Source: Ophiostoma sp. CBS 140.51 | Taxonomy: Eukaryota > Ascomycota > Sordariomycetes > Ophiostomatales > Ophiostomataceae | Reading direction: 5' to 3' | Assembly (NCBI GenBank): GCA_029298735.1 | Contig: JANSLP010000049.1 | Coordinates: forward strand, 93,264-157,263 | DNA: 64,000 bases | Shown: positions 23,685 to 33,391 of the stretch, one piece after another | Numbering within the stretch: position 1 is the first letter of the stretch | Layout: every line of letters begins with the position of its first letter | The notes under the pieces: generated by a model | What the model was told of the DNA's origin: nothing | What the model saw: only the letters and a program-made list of their open reading frames with translations | Databases searched by the model: none | Made by a program: the position numbers and the translations under genes

Positions 23685-26600
23685 ATGTCCTCCCTCCAGG
23701 TCAACGACAGCGGCCGTCGTGGCCGATCCCGGTCACCTTCGGGACGCGAGCGGGACCGCTCGTCATCGCGGATTGAACGGTCTCCATCGGGCAGAGATCG
23801 TGATCGTGAGTACGAACGGGAGCGTGAACGCGACAGAGACCGCGAACGCGAAAAGGACCGCCCAACCCACGACGACCCGCACATTGTCACGGCCGCGCCC
23901 TACCCCGGCTCGTTTCCCGGCGACGACGACGGCCCCGACGCCGACGACGACAACCCGCGCAAATTTGTGCGCATCCTCGACTACGACGACTACAAGGGTG
24001 CCCCGGCACCGCGAGCACCACCGACAGGTGGTGACTCAAAGTACCGCCCCTCCTCCAAATACGACGACGACGAAGTGGATGTGCGCTATGGCGACGGCCG
24101 CCGCGAGAAGGAGTACCGACTCGAGAAGGAGAGAGATCATGAGCGGGAGTACGGCTACGAGCGAGAGAAAGTGCGTGAAGGCCGTGAAAAGGAGAAGAAG
24201 GAGGAGCCGGCCATCGCCGCCGACAAGTTTGCATTCTTGCCGGCCAAATATGCCAAGAAAGTGGATGCGGCACCGCCCTCGCCGGGCGGAGCGGGTGGAC
24301 GGGACAAGCCGCCGTCGTCGCCACTGCACGGCCGCGACCCGAGAGAGCGTGATCCGAGAGATCGGGACCCGAGAGACCCGCGTGATTCTCGAGAGTCACA
24401 CGATCCTAGAGAGCGCGATCCGCGCGACCGTGACCCGAGAGACCCTCGGGATTCGCATGATCCTAGAGACCCCCGTGGCCACGATCCTCGCGATCCTCGC
24501 GATCCTCGTGATCCTCGACACGACCCCCGCGACTCCCGCGGCTACTACGATGAACGCCCTTCAGCACGCCCACCTGTAGGCAAAGACCCCCGCCGTCGCC
24601 GAAACAGCGGCAGCGGCAGCGAAACCGACGACACGGACGACGACGATGATGAGGGTCTTGCCTATGGTCATGGCGCTGTCCCAAGTGGCGGCAAGTCGGC
24701 TCCTCCTCCTGGCAGACCATCTTACGGACACTCTTCCTACGGCGACGAAAGAGAGCACGGTGCTGGCCGGGGCGGAGGTCGTGACGCGCACGTTGTGACG
24801 GCCGAGCCTCCAGACGATCCCCGTGACTCGAGAGATCCTAAAGATCCTAGAGACCCTAGAGGCTCCAAAGATCCTCGCGATCCCCGTGACCCAAGGGACC
24901 CAAGAGACCCTCGGAGCTCTAGAGAGTCGTTTGACGGCCGGAGTGGTCGTGATCCCAGAGATCCGCGGGATCCTAGAGACCCACGCGATCCCCGCGACCC
25001 CAGAGATGCCAGAGATCCTCGTGATCCTCGTGGTGATCCTCGCGATCCTCGCAGTTCGAGAGAGTCCTTTGACGGCAGAAGTGGCCGCGACCCTCGTGAC
25101 CCTCGTGACCCCAGAGACCCCAGAGATCCCAGAGACAGAGACCCGAGAGACCCTCGTGATGGCCGTGACCCCAGAGATCCTCGCGACCCTCGCGACCCAC
25201 GCACCTCCCGCGAGTCACACGATCCCCGAGACGACCCTCGCTACTACCGCGACGACCCGAGAGATCCTCGTGATCCCCGTGACCCGAGAGCTGATCCCAG
25301 AGACCCTCGCGACCCCCGTGCCGACCCTCGTGACCAACGCGACCCTCGCGCCAGCGGCAGCAACATTCTTTCTGTCGAACCCCCTCGCCGTCGTGAACGC
25401 TCGCGGTCGCCGATGCCGACCAAGGGTATGGAGCGCCTGTCGGTCAACACGCTGTCTGTTGCTGGTGCTGGTGCCGCACTCGGCGGTTCTCTGTCGGCCG
25501 CGCCTGGCTCGCCCATGCAGGAAGCCTATCATGGCACCTACCAGTCCATGTCCCCCATGCCTTCGCCGCTCATGCTGGCCTCGCACGGTCCGCATGGTGC
25601 TGGTGATGTCCAGGTGATGGACATTAACGGTCCTGAGTCGGATGGAGAAGATTCCCCGTCCGCCGCAAGAGGCGAGGCCGGTGAGAAGATCCGTCGCCGT
25701 GCCCGCTTCTACGACCCAGAGACGGATGCCCAGCGTCTCGCCAAAGCGCTCAAGGGCGAGCGCCACCCTCCAGACACGGGCCCGCTCATTGAGATCTTGC
25801 CCGGCCTCACGCACGACCAGGTCATGGAGCTCCGCACCGAGTACAAGCGCATCGTGAAAACCGGTCCCGAGCGCAAAGGCGTCAACATTGCCAAGCACAT
25901 CCGGGCACGCCTCAAGGACGAGGACCCGGCCCTGATGAAGGCGTGCTATGCGACCGCGCTGGGCCGCTGGGAGAGCGAGGCCTACTGGGCCAATTTCTGG
26001 TACCACGGCGACAAGACGCGGCGCGAACTCTTGATTGAATCGTTGATGGGCCGCACCAATGACGAGATCCGGCACATTAAGCAGAGCTTTAGCGACAAAA
26101 AGTACGGCGACAGCATCACCAAGTGCATGCGGCAGGAGCTCAAAGAGGACAAGTTCAAGCGGGCTGTGCTCTTTGTGCTGGACGAGCAGCGCATGGAGGA
26201 GGTTGGTCGAGATGGACGGCCGCTTCCCTTGGACCGCACTCTGGTCGAGGAGGACTCCGTCACACTGCACAGAGCCGTCCGCGCCGAAAAGGGCGGCGAG
26301 ACCGCCATGATCAATGTCGTCGTCCAGCGCAGCGACACCCACCTGCGGGAGGTCCTCAAAGTGTACTCGGCCCAGTACCAGACCAACTTTGCCCGCGACT
26401 GTCTCAAGAAGAGTGGGAACCTTGTGGTGAGTATTCAAAATCAAATCTGTCCCTCGCTCATTTTATTTACTAACGTACGTGTAGGGTGAAATGCTTGCGC
26501 ACATCTTGAACGGCGTCATCAACAAACCCGTCCGCGATGCTCTGCTCATCCACCACGCCCTCACCACCTCCAAACGCGACGAGCTGCGCCGCGAACTGCT

Positions 26601-26823
26601 CATTTCCCGTCTTGTCCGCTTCCACTGGGACGGCCACCACATGGCCGCCATCAAGGCCGCCTACCGCAGCAGATACAACAAGGACATGCAGGAGGCTATC
26701 CGTGAAGCCGCCGGCAGCGCCGACTGGGGCCTCTTCTGCCGCGAGCTGTGCATTACGCGTGTGCCCGACGATGTGAAGCCGATTGAGCGTATCTCGGAAA
26801 TCCGGCACGGTGACCGTCATTAG
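23685..26823 (+). CDS. Annexin-like protein with long Asp-Pro-Arg repeat region
   Basis: Exons 23685-26426 and 26485-26823 encode 1026 residues; the intron 26427-26484 (GTGAGT..GTGTAG) is in phase 0. Residues about 10-60 are Arg/Ser- and Arg/Asp/Glu-rich, resembling SR-type tails. Residues about 217-555 are built from DPR/RDP units broken by SRESFDGRSG and similar inserts. The C-terminal 355 residues (from RARFYDPETDAQRLAKALKG, about 671) form the annexin core with four repeats; the intron falls within repeat 3. Annexins bind acidic membranes, usually with Ca2+. Canonical GxGT Ca2+ loops are not evident here, so Ca2+ dependence is uncertain. Most annexins have short N-termini, so this extension is exceptional. 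The start has A at -3 (actacaATG). Confidence 0.88.
24333..25349 (+). repeat. Coding repeat: Asp-Pro-Arg tripeptide array
   Basis: The 9-nt unit encodes D-P-R dozens of times inside the annexin-like gene. Neighbouring units use different synonymous codons (GAT/GAC, CCT/CCC/CCG/CCA, CGT/CGC/AGA/CGG), so the protein repeat is much better conserved than the DNA. The array is punctuated by spaced SRESFDGRSG, SRESHDPRD and YYRDDP segments, suggesting a higher-order repeat. The other frames stay open across it and give spurious long open frames on both strands. Confidence 0.9.
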
Positions 26824-27319
26824 AAGGTCGGGCGTGACGATGCGTCGTAGGGAGGATACTGGTTAGAACCTAGGACATCTCGTATTTATATCAAATCTAT
26901 ATCATATCATTTGGGAATGTATTTTTGTGTTCTCTTGTCCTATCATTCGTGTTGAATTTGAATCTACCTCTTGAAAAAAATATCCTCTCGAAATATTCTA
27001 TCTTTATTTAATTAATTTCGTACTTTATTCGACATAATTGGAAATAAAATTTTTAGAAATTAAAATTGTGGCCAATCTTTCTATTTTTAGTTTAAAAGGA
27101 TGTAAAGAGGTCTAATATCAAGACGAAAGACATGGCAGAGAATGAATATTGTAGATGTAGTAGATGTGATAAGTTGATGATCATTCATTGTGTTGAGTGT
27201 CAACCTGCCACCCCAGGAAAATAGTGTATGTACCCTCGTGATATCCCAAACGCCAGTACGCGCAAGTCAAATAAACGAAAACCCTCAGTTCCTTAATAGC
27301 CAGTCGAAACCCACCCCCC
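26824..27319. other. Convergent intergenic region
   Basis: AT-rich sequence between the ends of the annexin gene (+) and the SF3b10 gene (-). It presumably holds both 3' UTRs and polyadenylation sites. No gene is seen. Confidence 0.6.
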
Positions 27320-27645
27320 CTAATCTTCATCCTCATCTCTTGCCGGCGGCGGACCGCATGGCTGAACCATGTTCTTGAGCAGCTTGAAGCGCGTCTTGGC
27401 TGCGGGCTCGCCCTGTGCTAGCGACAAGAACGAAAGCATCGGCGGGTGGCCCACCAGACTCGAATACGTGTCGCGCATAATGTTGGACTTCCACTCCCAG
27501 CTCGTCGTGTCCGGGTGGCCGGTGCCAATGTATTTCTGCTGAAGCCGTTCCAGCTCCTGTTGTGCGCGTAGCTTGTCGGCCTAGAAGAGAGGAGGTTAGC
27601 AGACTGAAACAAGAGCAGAGAGAATGTCGCAGAGCGACTTACCAT
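27320..27645 (-). CDS. SF3B5: Splicing factor 3b subunit 10 (SF3B5 / SF3b10)
   Basis: This small subunit of the SF3b complex of U2 snRNP helps recognise the branch site. Splicing the ATG at 27643-27645 to 27320-27580 (intron 27581-27642, GTAAGT..TCTAG) gives 87 residues, the usual size (human 86). Hallmarks are LQQKYIGTGHPDTTSWEW near residues 14-31, RDTYSSLVGHPPMLSFLSLA, and KTRFKLLKNMVQPCGPPP near the C-terminus, followed by an acidic tail. The first coding exon contains only the start codon, in phase 0, so the gene is invisible to an ATG-based open-frame search. It is convergent with the annexin gene and divergent from the zinc-knuckle gene at 28153, about 500 bp away, which suggests a shared promoter region. 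Confidence 0.95.
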
Positions 27646-28073
27646 TGTCGGTGTGGGTGGTCGTGTGAGTGTTTGCGTTGGGTCGATGATGTCGAGAGAG
27701 GATGTCGAGAGAGGACGTCGCGAGGTGAGGATGCGAGGCTGGCTCAAAATTAGGCTGGCGCTGCTCGTTTCTATTGCGACGGCAGAATTTGGATGACTAA
27801 CGTTACGGTTTCCTGCGCTAACAGCGCGCGCTGCAGCCCTGCTTAGATAACACACCCAGATGCTGTTGCCCAAAGGACCAATTCGTCCAATCTTCAGCGC
27901 ATGCGCAAAACCGCAAAACTTCCCCATCTTTTTGTTGTGCATCCACATTCACTCCCTCCTTCATCGCCATCTCCAATAAAACATCGTCTTGCACCAGACG
28001 ACGACCAACCACGACCGTGACACTATTCATACTTCAGCCATATTGCCCCAGGTGGCGACCTCGAAGGGCGATC

Positions 28074-28081
28074 TATAAAAG
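28074..28081 (+). promoter_or_regulatory. TATA box of the gene at 28153
   Basis: TATAAAAG is a full consensus TATA box 72-79 nt before the start codon, leaving a leader of roughly 40-50 nt if transcription begins about 30 nt downstream. Confidence 0.6.
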
Positions 28082-28144
28082 CCGACTAGCCTCGTCAAAT
28101 CCATCATCGACCCTTTCATCCTCCTCCACACACACCATCACGAC

Positions 28145-28156
28145 ATGCGACAATGA
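28145..28156 (+). promoter_or_regulatory. Minimal uORF overlapping the main start (ATGA)
   Basis: ATG-CGA-CAA-TGA is a three-codon upstream frame. Its stop codon overlaps the main ATG of the zinc-knuckle gene as ATGA. If transcription starts upstream of 28145, ribosomes would meet this ATG first, and main-frame translation would need leaky scanning or reinitiation. The frame is seen directly; its regulatory role is inferred. Confidence 0.5.
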
Positions 28157-29697
28157 TAGACAGTTTCGAAAGTAACGTGCTCCGGCTCCTGCAAGCGGAG
28201 CAGGAACAGAAGACGACCTTCACAGCCGATGCAAAACGGATAACCGACCGGTGTCGTTCTGAACATGGCGATAATAAAAAGAAGACGTCCAACGGCGAAG
28301 ATGTCGAGATGACGGATGTGCCATCAAGTACGACAGCGACAAACGGACACTCTACTGCCCCAAAAAGCTACTTCTGCCGACCCTGCTACAACGATATCCT
28401 CACTCTCCTCCACCAGACCTACGCTTCGCCCGCACAACCACAATGGTACGCATCACAACAGACGTCCTTTATCGCTGGGCTCGACAAGCTGCTCGACGAC
28501 GTGCGCAACCTCAAGACACCCCTCTCATCTGTCGACGAGTGGATCTCGCAGCAAAAGCAAACGTGGCTGCGCAGCCAGCTGCAGGATGCCGTCGGCGTGA
28601 AAACCCTGGCCAAGTCGCTCGAGGCCGAGGACGACAAGGTGGCGCTCGAGGCTAAACTCTCGGACTCGACGGTGCAGCTGACCGACTTGCTGGGTGCCGT
28701 GACGATCCAGGCGGCCGGGCAGGTCAATCAAGGCAAGGGCGAGCGCGAACGCGAGCGTATTGTGGCAGACGTTCAGACGGCCTCCAAGAAGCTGCGCCAA
28801 TCTACCGACAACACCGAGAAGAGCACAATCTACCGCGACAACCTGTTTCCCGGCGACGTCGTGTCAGACCTGCCCGCAGTGCGCAATATCGAGTCGAAAC
28901 TCTTGAAGGGCAGCGTCGGCCTCGACCAGGGTCTGGCGGATCTGCTGCGGGACGTCCACGGCGGCGAAGACTCAGACTCGCGGGCGGCCCAGATCGAGAA
29001 GCATCAGAAGCGGCTGGCCGAGCTGAAACGGGCCAAGGCAGCACACGAGGCGCAAAAACTCAAAAAGATGAAGCCCGTCGATGTGCCCTATTTCTTGCAA
29101 GATGACACGCCCTGCGCGACCTGCAACACAATGTCCGACCCGCAAAAGAGTCCCTTCTGCCAGGTGTGCTTTTTGGAGGTCGACTACTGTCTTAGGGAAA
29201 ACCAGACCGTCTGGTGCTCGACCACATGCATGAAGAAGGACTATGCCGCCCACCTCGCCGCCAACCATGCCTGCGCCGCCGGCGATCGGTGTGCAAGGAA
29301 GCTCGACGCTTCAAGAGAGTCGCACAAGTCGGACACGGGCGCTGCTGCTGCCCGCCAAGAGCCGAGGTATTACTTCTGCCGGGAGTGCGTGCTGTCCTTT
29401 AGTATCGGGACCGTCTACTGCAACGACCGGTGTGCGAGCCGCGATTTCCAGCGCCACCGCGAGAAGGTCCACCTGCCCAACCGCGAGATGCGCGCCGACT
29501 CGCGCGACGACCGCGGCGATTTATCATACAGCAGTGCCCGCAAAGTGGCCTACACGGCCGCCGACATTACCAAGCACGTGCTCTCGCTCGACGAGGCGCT
29601 GGCCAGCTGCCAAAAGAAGCACCCAGACTGGGACTTGACCACCACCAAAGTGAAAGTGGTGCTGCCGTTGACTAGTACTGGGACTGGAACTGCGTAA
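28153..29697 (+). CDS. Cys/His zinc-knuckle protein, function unknown
   Basis: This 514-residue protein has an N-terminal region rich in charged residues, a central helical part (about 90-310) and two treble-clef-like Cys/His clusters. The first is at about 317-378 (CATC..CQVC..CLREN..WCSTTC..H), the second at about 405-440 (YYFCREC..VYCNDRC..H..H). These resemble MYND- or HIT-type zinc knuckles, but a family could not be fixed. The name should stay descriptive. A consensus TATA box and an overlapping uORF precede it. It ends at TAA 29695-29697, but the same frame stays open for another 115 codons (see next entry). It is divergent from SF3b10. Confidence 0.8.
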   Translation: MIDSFESNVLRLLQAEQEQKTTFTADAKRITDRCRSEHGDNKKKTSNGEDVEMTDVPSSTTATNGHSTAPKSYFCRPCYNDILTLLHQTYASPAQPQWYASQQTSFIAGLDKLLDDVRNLKTPLSSVDEWISQQKQTWLRSQLQDAVGVKTLAKSLEAEDDKVALEAKLSDSTVQLTDLLGAVTIQAAGQVNQGKGERERERIVADVQTASKKLRQSTDNTEKSTIYRDNLFPGDVVSDLPAVRNIESKLLKGSVGLDQGLADLLRDVHGGEDSDSRAAQIEKHQKRLAELKRAKAAHEAQKLKKMKPVDVPYFLQDDTPCATCNTMSDPQKSPFCQVCFLEVDYCLRENQTVWCSTTCMKKDYAAHLAANHACAAGDRCARKLDASRESHKSDTGAAAARQEPRYYFCRECVLSFSIGTVYCNDRCASRDFQRHREKVHLPNREMRADSRDDRGDLSYSSARKVAYTAADITKHVLSLDEALASCQKKHPDWDLTTTKVKVVLPLTSTGTGTA

Positions 29698-30042
29698 GAA
29701 GCGCAGACTACAGTCACGGCCAAGACGGCGAGCTCACCAAACACGCCGAGCCTAGAGGGCGGAGAGGACACAGAGAGTATAGAGGACGGAGAGATCTCAG
29801 AGGGTATAGAGGATGGAGAGGTCACAGAGAGCACAGTCAAATGGGCAGGCAAGAACATGACGGGCGCACAGAAGACGGCAAGCGGCTCGCGCGCGAAAAT
29901 GAAACCTCACAGGTCGGCAGAGGCGATGGAAAGACGATGGGAAGCTTTTCAGACATCGAAGGCGAGAAAGAAGCAGGAGGAAAGTGAGGCAAAAAAGAAA
30001 AGGGAAGAATTGGTGAACTGTATCCTGTCTCGGGGCACGTAA
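29698..30042 (+). other. In-frame extension beyond the stop codon
   Basis: After the TAA at 29695-29697 the frame of the zinc-knuckle gene continues for 114 sense codons to a stop at 30040-30042. It has an acidic segment (LEGGEDTESIEDGEISEG) and a basic helical tail (MERRWEAFQTSKARKKQEES). A 57-nt intron 29694-29750 (GTAAGA..CGAG) would remove the stop in frame, though its acceptor is weak. The possibilities are alternative splicing, stop readthrough, a recent nonsense mutation, or chance. Confidence 0.4.
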
Positions 30043-30369
30043 TTGCCCGTTGTTGTGGGAAAGAAAGAGGAAGGGGGCGTTTGCGAGTTGAATTACTGGG
30101 TATTCTTTATTTGTGCCAGAATTTACGGGCAAAGGCAAGGCGTACGGTAAACATGGCGTATTGTATGAGTTGGGGAAAAGAAGTAAAAGGAGTTTGAAAA
30201 CAGAATGTTAAAAGGGAAATATCAACAAAAGAAATACCATCAAAATCTCAAACTATCCGCGAAAACAACAAGAGTTAAATGAACCAATTGAAAGCACCCG
30301 ACAAACCCTGGCAACCTTGCTACAAAAAACCCCAAATGTTCCAATATCCTTAGATCCAGAAGAGATAAT

Positions 30370-31340
30370 TTATGGTTGCCCCAATTTGCAAACCAAACTG
30401 AACTTCTTGTCGAAAATATCGAGAGTAGATTGGATATCATAAGGCACCAAAAAAAAATTGTCCACCAAATGCAATCTTCTCCTGTTCGCCAATCTCTGTT
30501 GAGCGAACGACCGAAACTTATACGCCAATGTCTTTGTACCTGTCCGTGACAAAACCGAAGACGACTTTTTTTTTTGGGGTCGTCAGACCGGCGAATCTCC
30601 TCCACAATGTTGGACCCGGGCCGGCACGAAATCCCTGTCATCGTGACCCCCCACCATACCAATGACCGTCATCTTGGGCACGTCGCCTTGCGTCCCCCAA
30701 ACAGCAGGCACATGTAGTCGTTATCCAAAGTTCTCATAGTCATCTAAGGATCCTCGTATGGGAACGGTTTAAATACGACGGCTGTGCAGATGTCAACTGC
30801 CTTCTTGTATGCCTGTCGGAGGTGAGGGGCAGCTTTCAGAGAAGCAGTTCGCTCACTCTTGGAGAGCGGCGTACACACCTTCTTTCCTGTGGCGAGAATG
30901 CCACCGGTGTCTATCACGTCAAACATTCTGTCATTAGCATGTCTTTGCTGTCGACATATTCGAGTCAAAAAATGGTGGAGCGTACTCAGATTGGCATCTC
31001 CGACATTGAAGACTGCGTGTTAAAATACAACCGAGTCAGGGATTGTCGTGAGAGATGGGTTAAATGCGATGACGGTCTCACAGTCGTCGGCCTTCTCAAA
31101 ATCCATATCCGAATCCGCGATGAAAAAAATGATCTGTCCGGGATCCTTCTCAGTAGCAAGAACCACGGCACCATATTTTGGGAGTGCCGAAATGACGCCC
31201 CGGGCCTTGACCATGTCCACGTAAACGCCAACCGTCTCAAAAACGAGGTTGGACTTGCCTCAGGATAGCTTCAGAAGATGGTTAAACGCATCGGGCGTAT
31301 CGCCTAAGAATGGAACTCCCTCAAAAGCCATTTTGGTCAT
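30370..31340 (-). pseudogene. Broken copy A of an unrecognised paralogous gene
   Basis: From ATG 31340 the frame reads MTKMAFEGVPFLGDTPDAF, then meets TGA at 31260-31262 and TAA at 31020-31022. Both interrupt sequence that aligns with copy B (ALPKYGAVVLATEKD.., IPDSVVF..). After a probable intron, DTGGILATGKK and TPLSKSERTASLKAAPHL continue to about 30744, with decayed sequence to about 30370. The matching region in copy B has the same order of motifs. No family is recognised. The stops, AT-rich composition and pairing with a second copy suggest inactivation by mutation, possibly RIP. Confidence 0.65.
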
Positions 31341-32436
31341 TCTGCGGACGAGTCAAAAGATTGAAAATGATGCCCTATCAATAACAGAATTTTAGCAAAA
31401 TTTTCAATTTAGAGATAGCTTATAGAGAACTTCTTGGGGCACAAAAAGATCCCTTTCTCAGGCTGTCGGATGTACTTACTGGATGGATAAGACCGTTTCG
31501 GTGGAAGGAAAGTGCCCCGATGTAATAAGGTCGAAAATCTCGGAGAAGCTAGAGAAGAAGAGAAGAGAGGAATGAGAGAAGGACGAAAAAAAAATCTGCC
31601 CGCCTACCTTTGGCTTATAGACAGGACGAAGTTCCGTGGACCTACTTCTTATTGTGGAAGGAGCAAACGGATAAGTTCTTGTCGAGGAAGGAGCTACTTA
31701 TACTGTCGGTGCTGTCGAAGAAGGCGCAAACAAAACCACCCAAGACCAAAAACACATTGGAAAGTGAGCCAGTCGTTCCTACCGTTTTTGATACTGTCAA
31801 ACTATCAAGCTTATAACGCAGTCCCTGCTCTGTACGCTCTGTAATGGAAAAGAGGCCAAAAGACCTTTCCTCCCAGGCCAATATTCCAACTTCTTTTACA
31901 ATTGGCGCTGGTATATGCCTGCCGTTGATCTATAAGGCGTCTGGCACAGGTCTGTTCATTCTCACTCGATGAGGATAGCCTTTAGTTCGCGGTTCAAGGC
32001 GGCGTGCAAGAACGCAACAAGGTTTGGAAAATCCGTTGAGATCGTTGTGACAAAACGAAGTTGGGGTTAAACTTTGTAGTTAGAAGTCCGGGACAAAACT
32101 GTTTATGCCCGAAGTATTCATGTTTTCAAAGCGTATCTAGTGAAAAGAAAGAACGCATAAAAACTGTCGGTTCTTGGTAAAAAGCTGAAAACTGCAACAT
32201 CTTGTTTTTTGAGCATACAATCTAAAGCTCTCGTCACCTAGAACACCATGCCGAAAGCTCCCTGACATCTGCAAATCAAGTGTCTGCCCATGCCCATAGT
32301 TGAATCCTCATTTCACGCATGTAGAAATAGAAATGCATCATATGGATAAAGTGATTCGATAAGTCGTGTCTCTAATAGCAAAGTGCAAAATCCAACTACA
32401 TCTCGCAAATTATGTTCCGAGCGCTATTCTCTTCGT
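31341..32436. other. Flank between the two pseudogene copies
   Basis: No gene is seen. It includes the probable upstream region of copy A, with a repeated box listed separately, and AT-rich sequence that may contain the decayed 3' end of copy B. Confidence 0.5.
31656..31694 (-). repeat. Paired GCTCCTTCC boxes upstream of copy A
   Basis: On the sense strand, two GCTCCTTCC boxes are spaced 30 bp apart about 320 nt before the copy A start. The same pair occurs 32 bp apart at 33558-33598, before copy B. Intervening sequence is also similar (ACTTGTC/TTCTTGTC), so the promoter region was duplicated along with the gene. Confidence 0.6.
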
Positions 32437-33391
32437 CTAGAAACGATCTGTTGCAAACCCAAGGACTACCGAGTCCTTCTCCGATGTGATCTTTCTCAAC
32501 CGTTCGAGGAGATTGTAAACAGGACAGCAGAAAACACTAGCCGAAGGGCGCTCGCTCGGCCGGGTGCCTTGAAAGACACGGATGGTCTGACCACAGACCA
32601 TGGCCACTTTTTCGGTGGCTGGGTCCTCCACAAAAATGGCAAAGGCCGTGGCAATGCTCTGCTTAGTCGGGAAGGAAACCTCAGTTGCGAAGCATTATTC
32701 TTGATAGCGCGCATCATCACCGACCGGCGATGGACATGGGCCCCAAACTCAGCAGCCAGTCGGGGTGGGCGGGGGCGCGGGCGTGGACGCGGTCTGGATG
32801 TCGATGTTATGACCGGGAGCCGGCAAATAGCAACCCGGCGAGCTTCTTGGATCCGGGTGGCACCTTTGAGGGACTCAACTCGGTCCGTGTCAGACAGCGG
32901 GGGCATATGCCTCTGCCCGTGGCAAGAATCCCGCCTTCTTCTAAGTATTTGAGTTAGTAATACCTGTTAGAAATTAGTGTATCAGGCGTCGCGGTCCAAT
33001 CTGCTCCTCTCAACTTACTGAGAATATTTTCGCTATTGCAGCTGAAAACAACATGCAGAAAAGCCACAAGATCGGGCATTTTTTTGAGGCCGGCATAGGC
33101 AAGGTCGAATGTAATGGGTTGGGCTCCGAGATCGACGCCATGTGCGAAGTGGCCTTCATACTCGTCGTCGAGAATCTGATGGATCATCTCTTCATCCGCC
33201 TCAGTGGCAAAGAGGATGCCGCGGTATTTAGGCAGCGCAGTGAGGACGGCGCCTCCAATGCAATCGAGATGGGGATGAATCTTGTCTAAGGCTGCATCGC
33301 GAGCCAAGGCTGACAGACTGCCAAGGGTGTTGAAAACTTTGATCATATCCGAAAGTCGGTTTGGCCCGTCGTACAACACTGGGTTCTCCAT
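32437..33391 (-). pseudogene. Broken copy B of the same paralogous gene
   Basis: The first exon (33391-33019) is intact: MENPVLYDGPNRLSDMIKVF.. to ..HVVFSCNSENIL. It aligns with copy A over ALPKY..FATEADEEM..ITFDLAYAGLKKMPDLVAF. A canonical intron follows, 32941-33018 (GTAAGT, branch TACTAAC, TTAG). Exon 2 starts EGGILATGRG but then needs a one-base frame change to continue as PLSDTDRVESLKGATRIQ, which matches copy A's PLSKSERTASLKAAPHL. Further frame changes are needed to reach the downstream segment FVEDPATEKVAMVCGQTIRV. The function is unknown. A real gene with an unrecognised second intron cannot be excluded. Confidence 0.6.

Noticed and set aside
23506..26444. Long open frames in other frames and on the minus strand over the annexin gene (up to 409 codons)
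   Set aside because: They arise because the 9-nt D-P-R unit and GC-rich codons leave other frames open; the + frame carries the annexin core and a canonical intron.
30822..33289. Plus-strand open frames opposite pseudogene copies A and B
   Set aside because: The minus-strand translations align with each other between the copies; the plus-strand ones do not.
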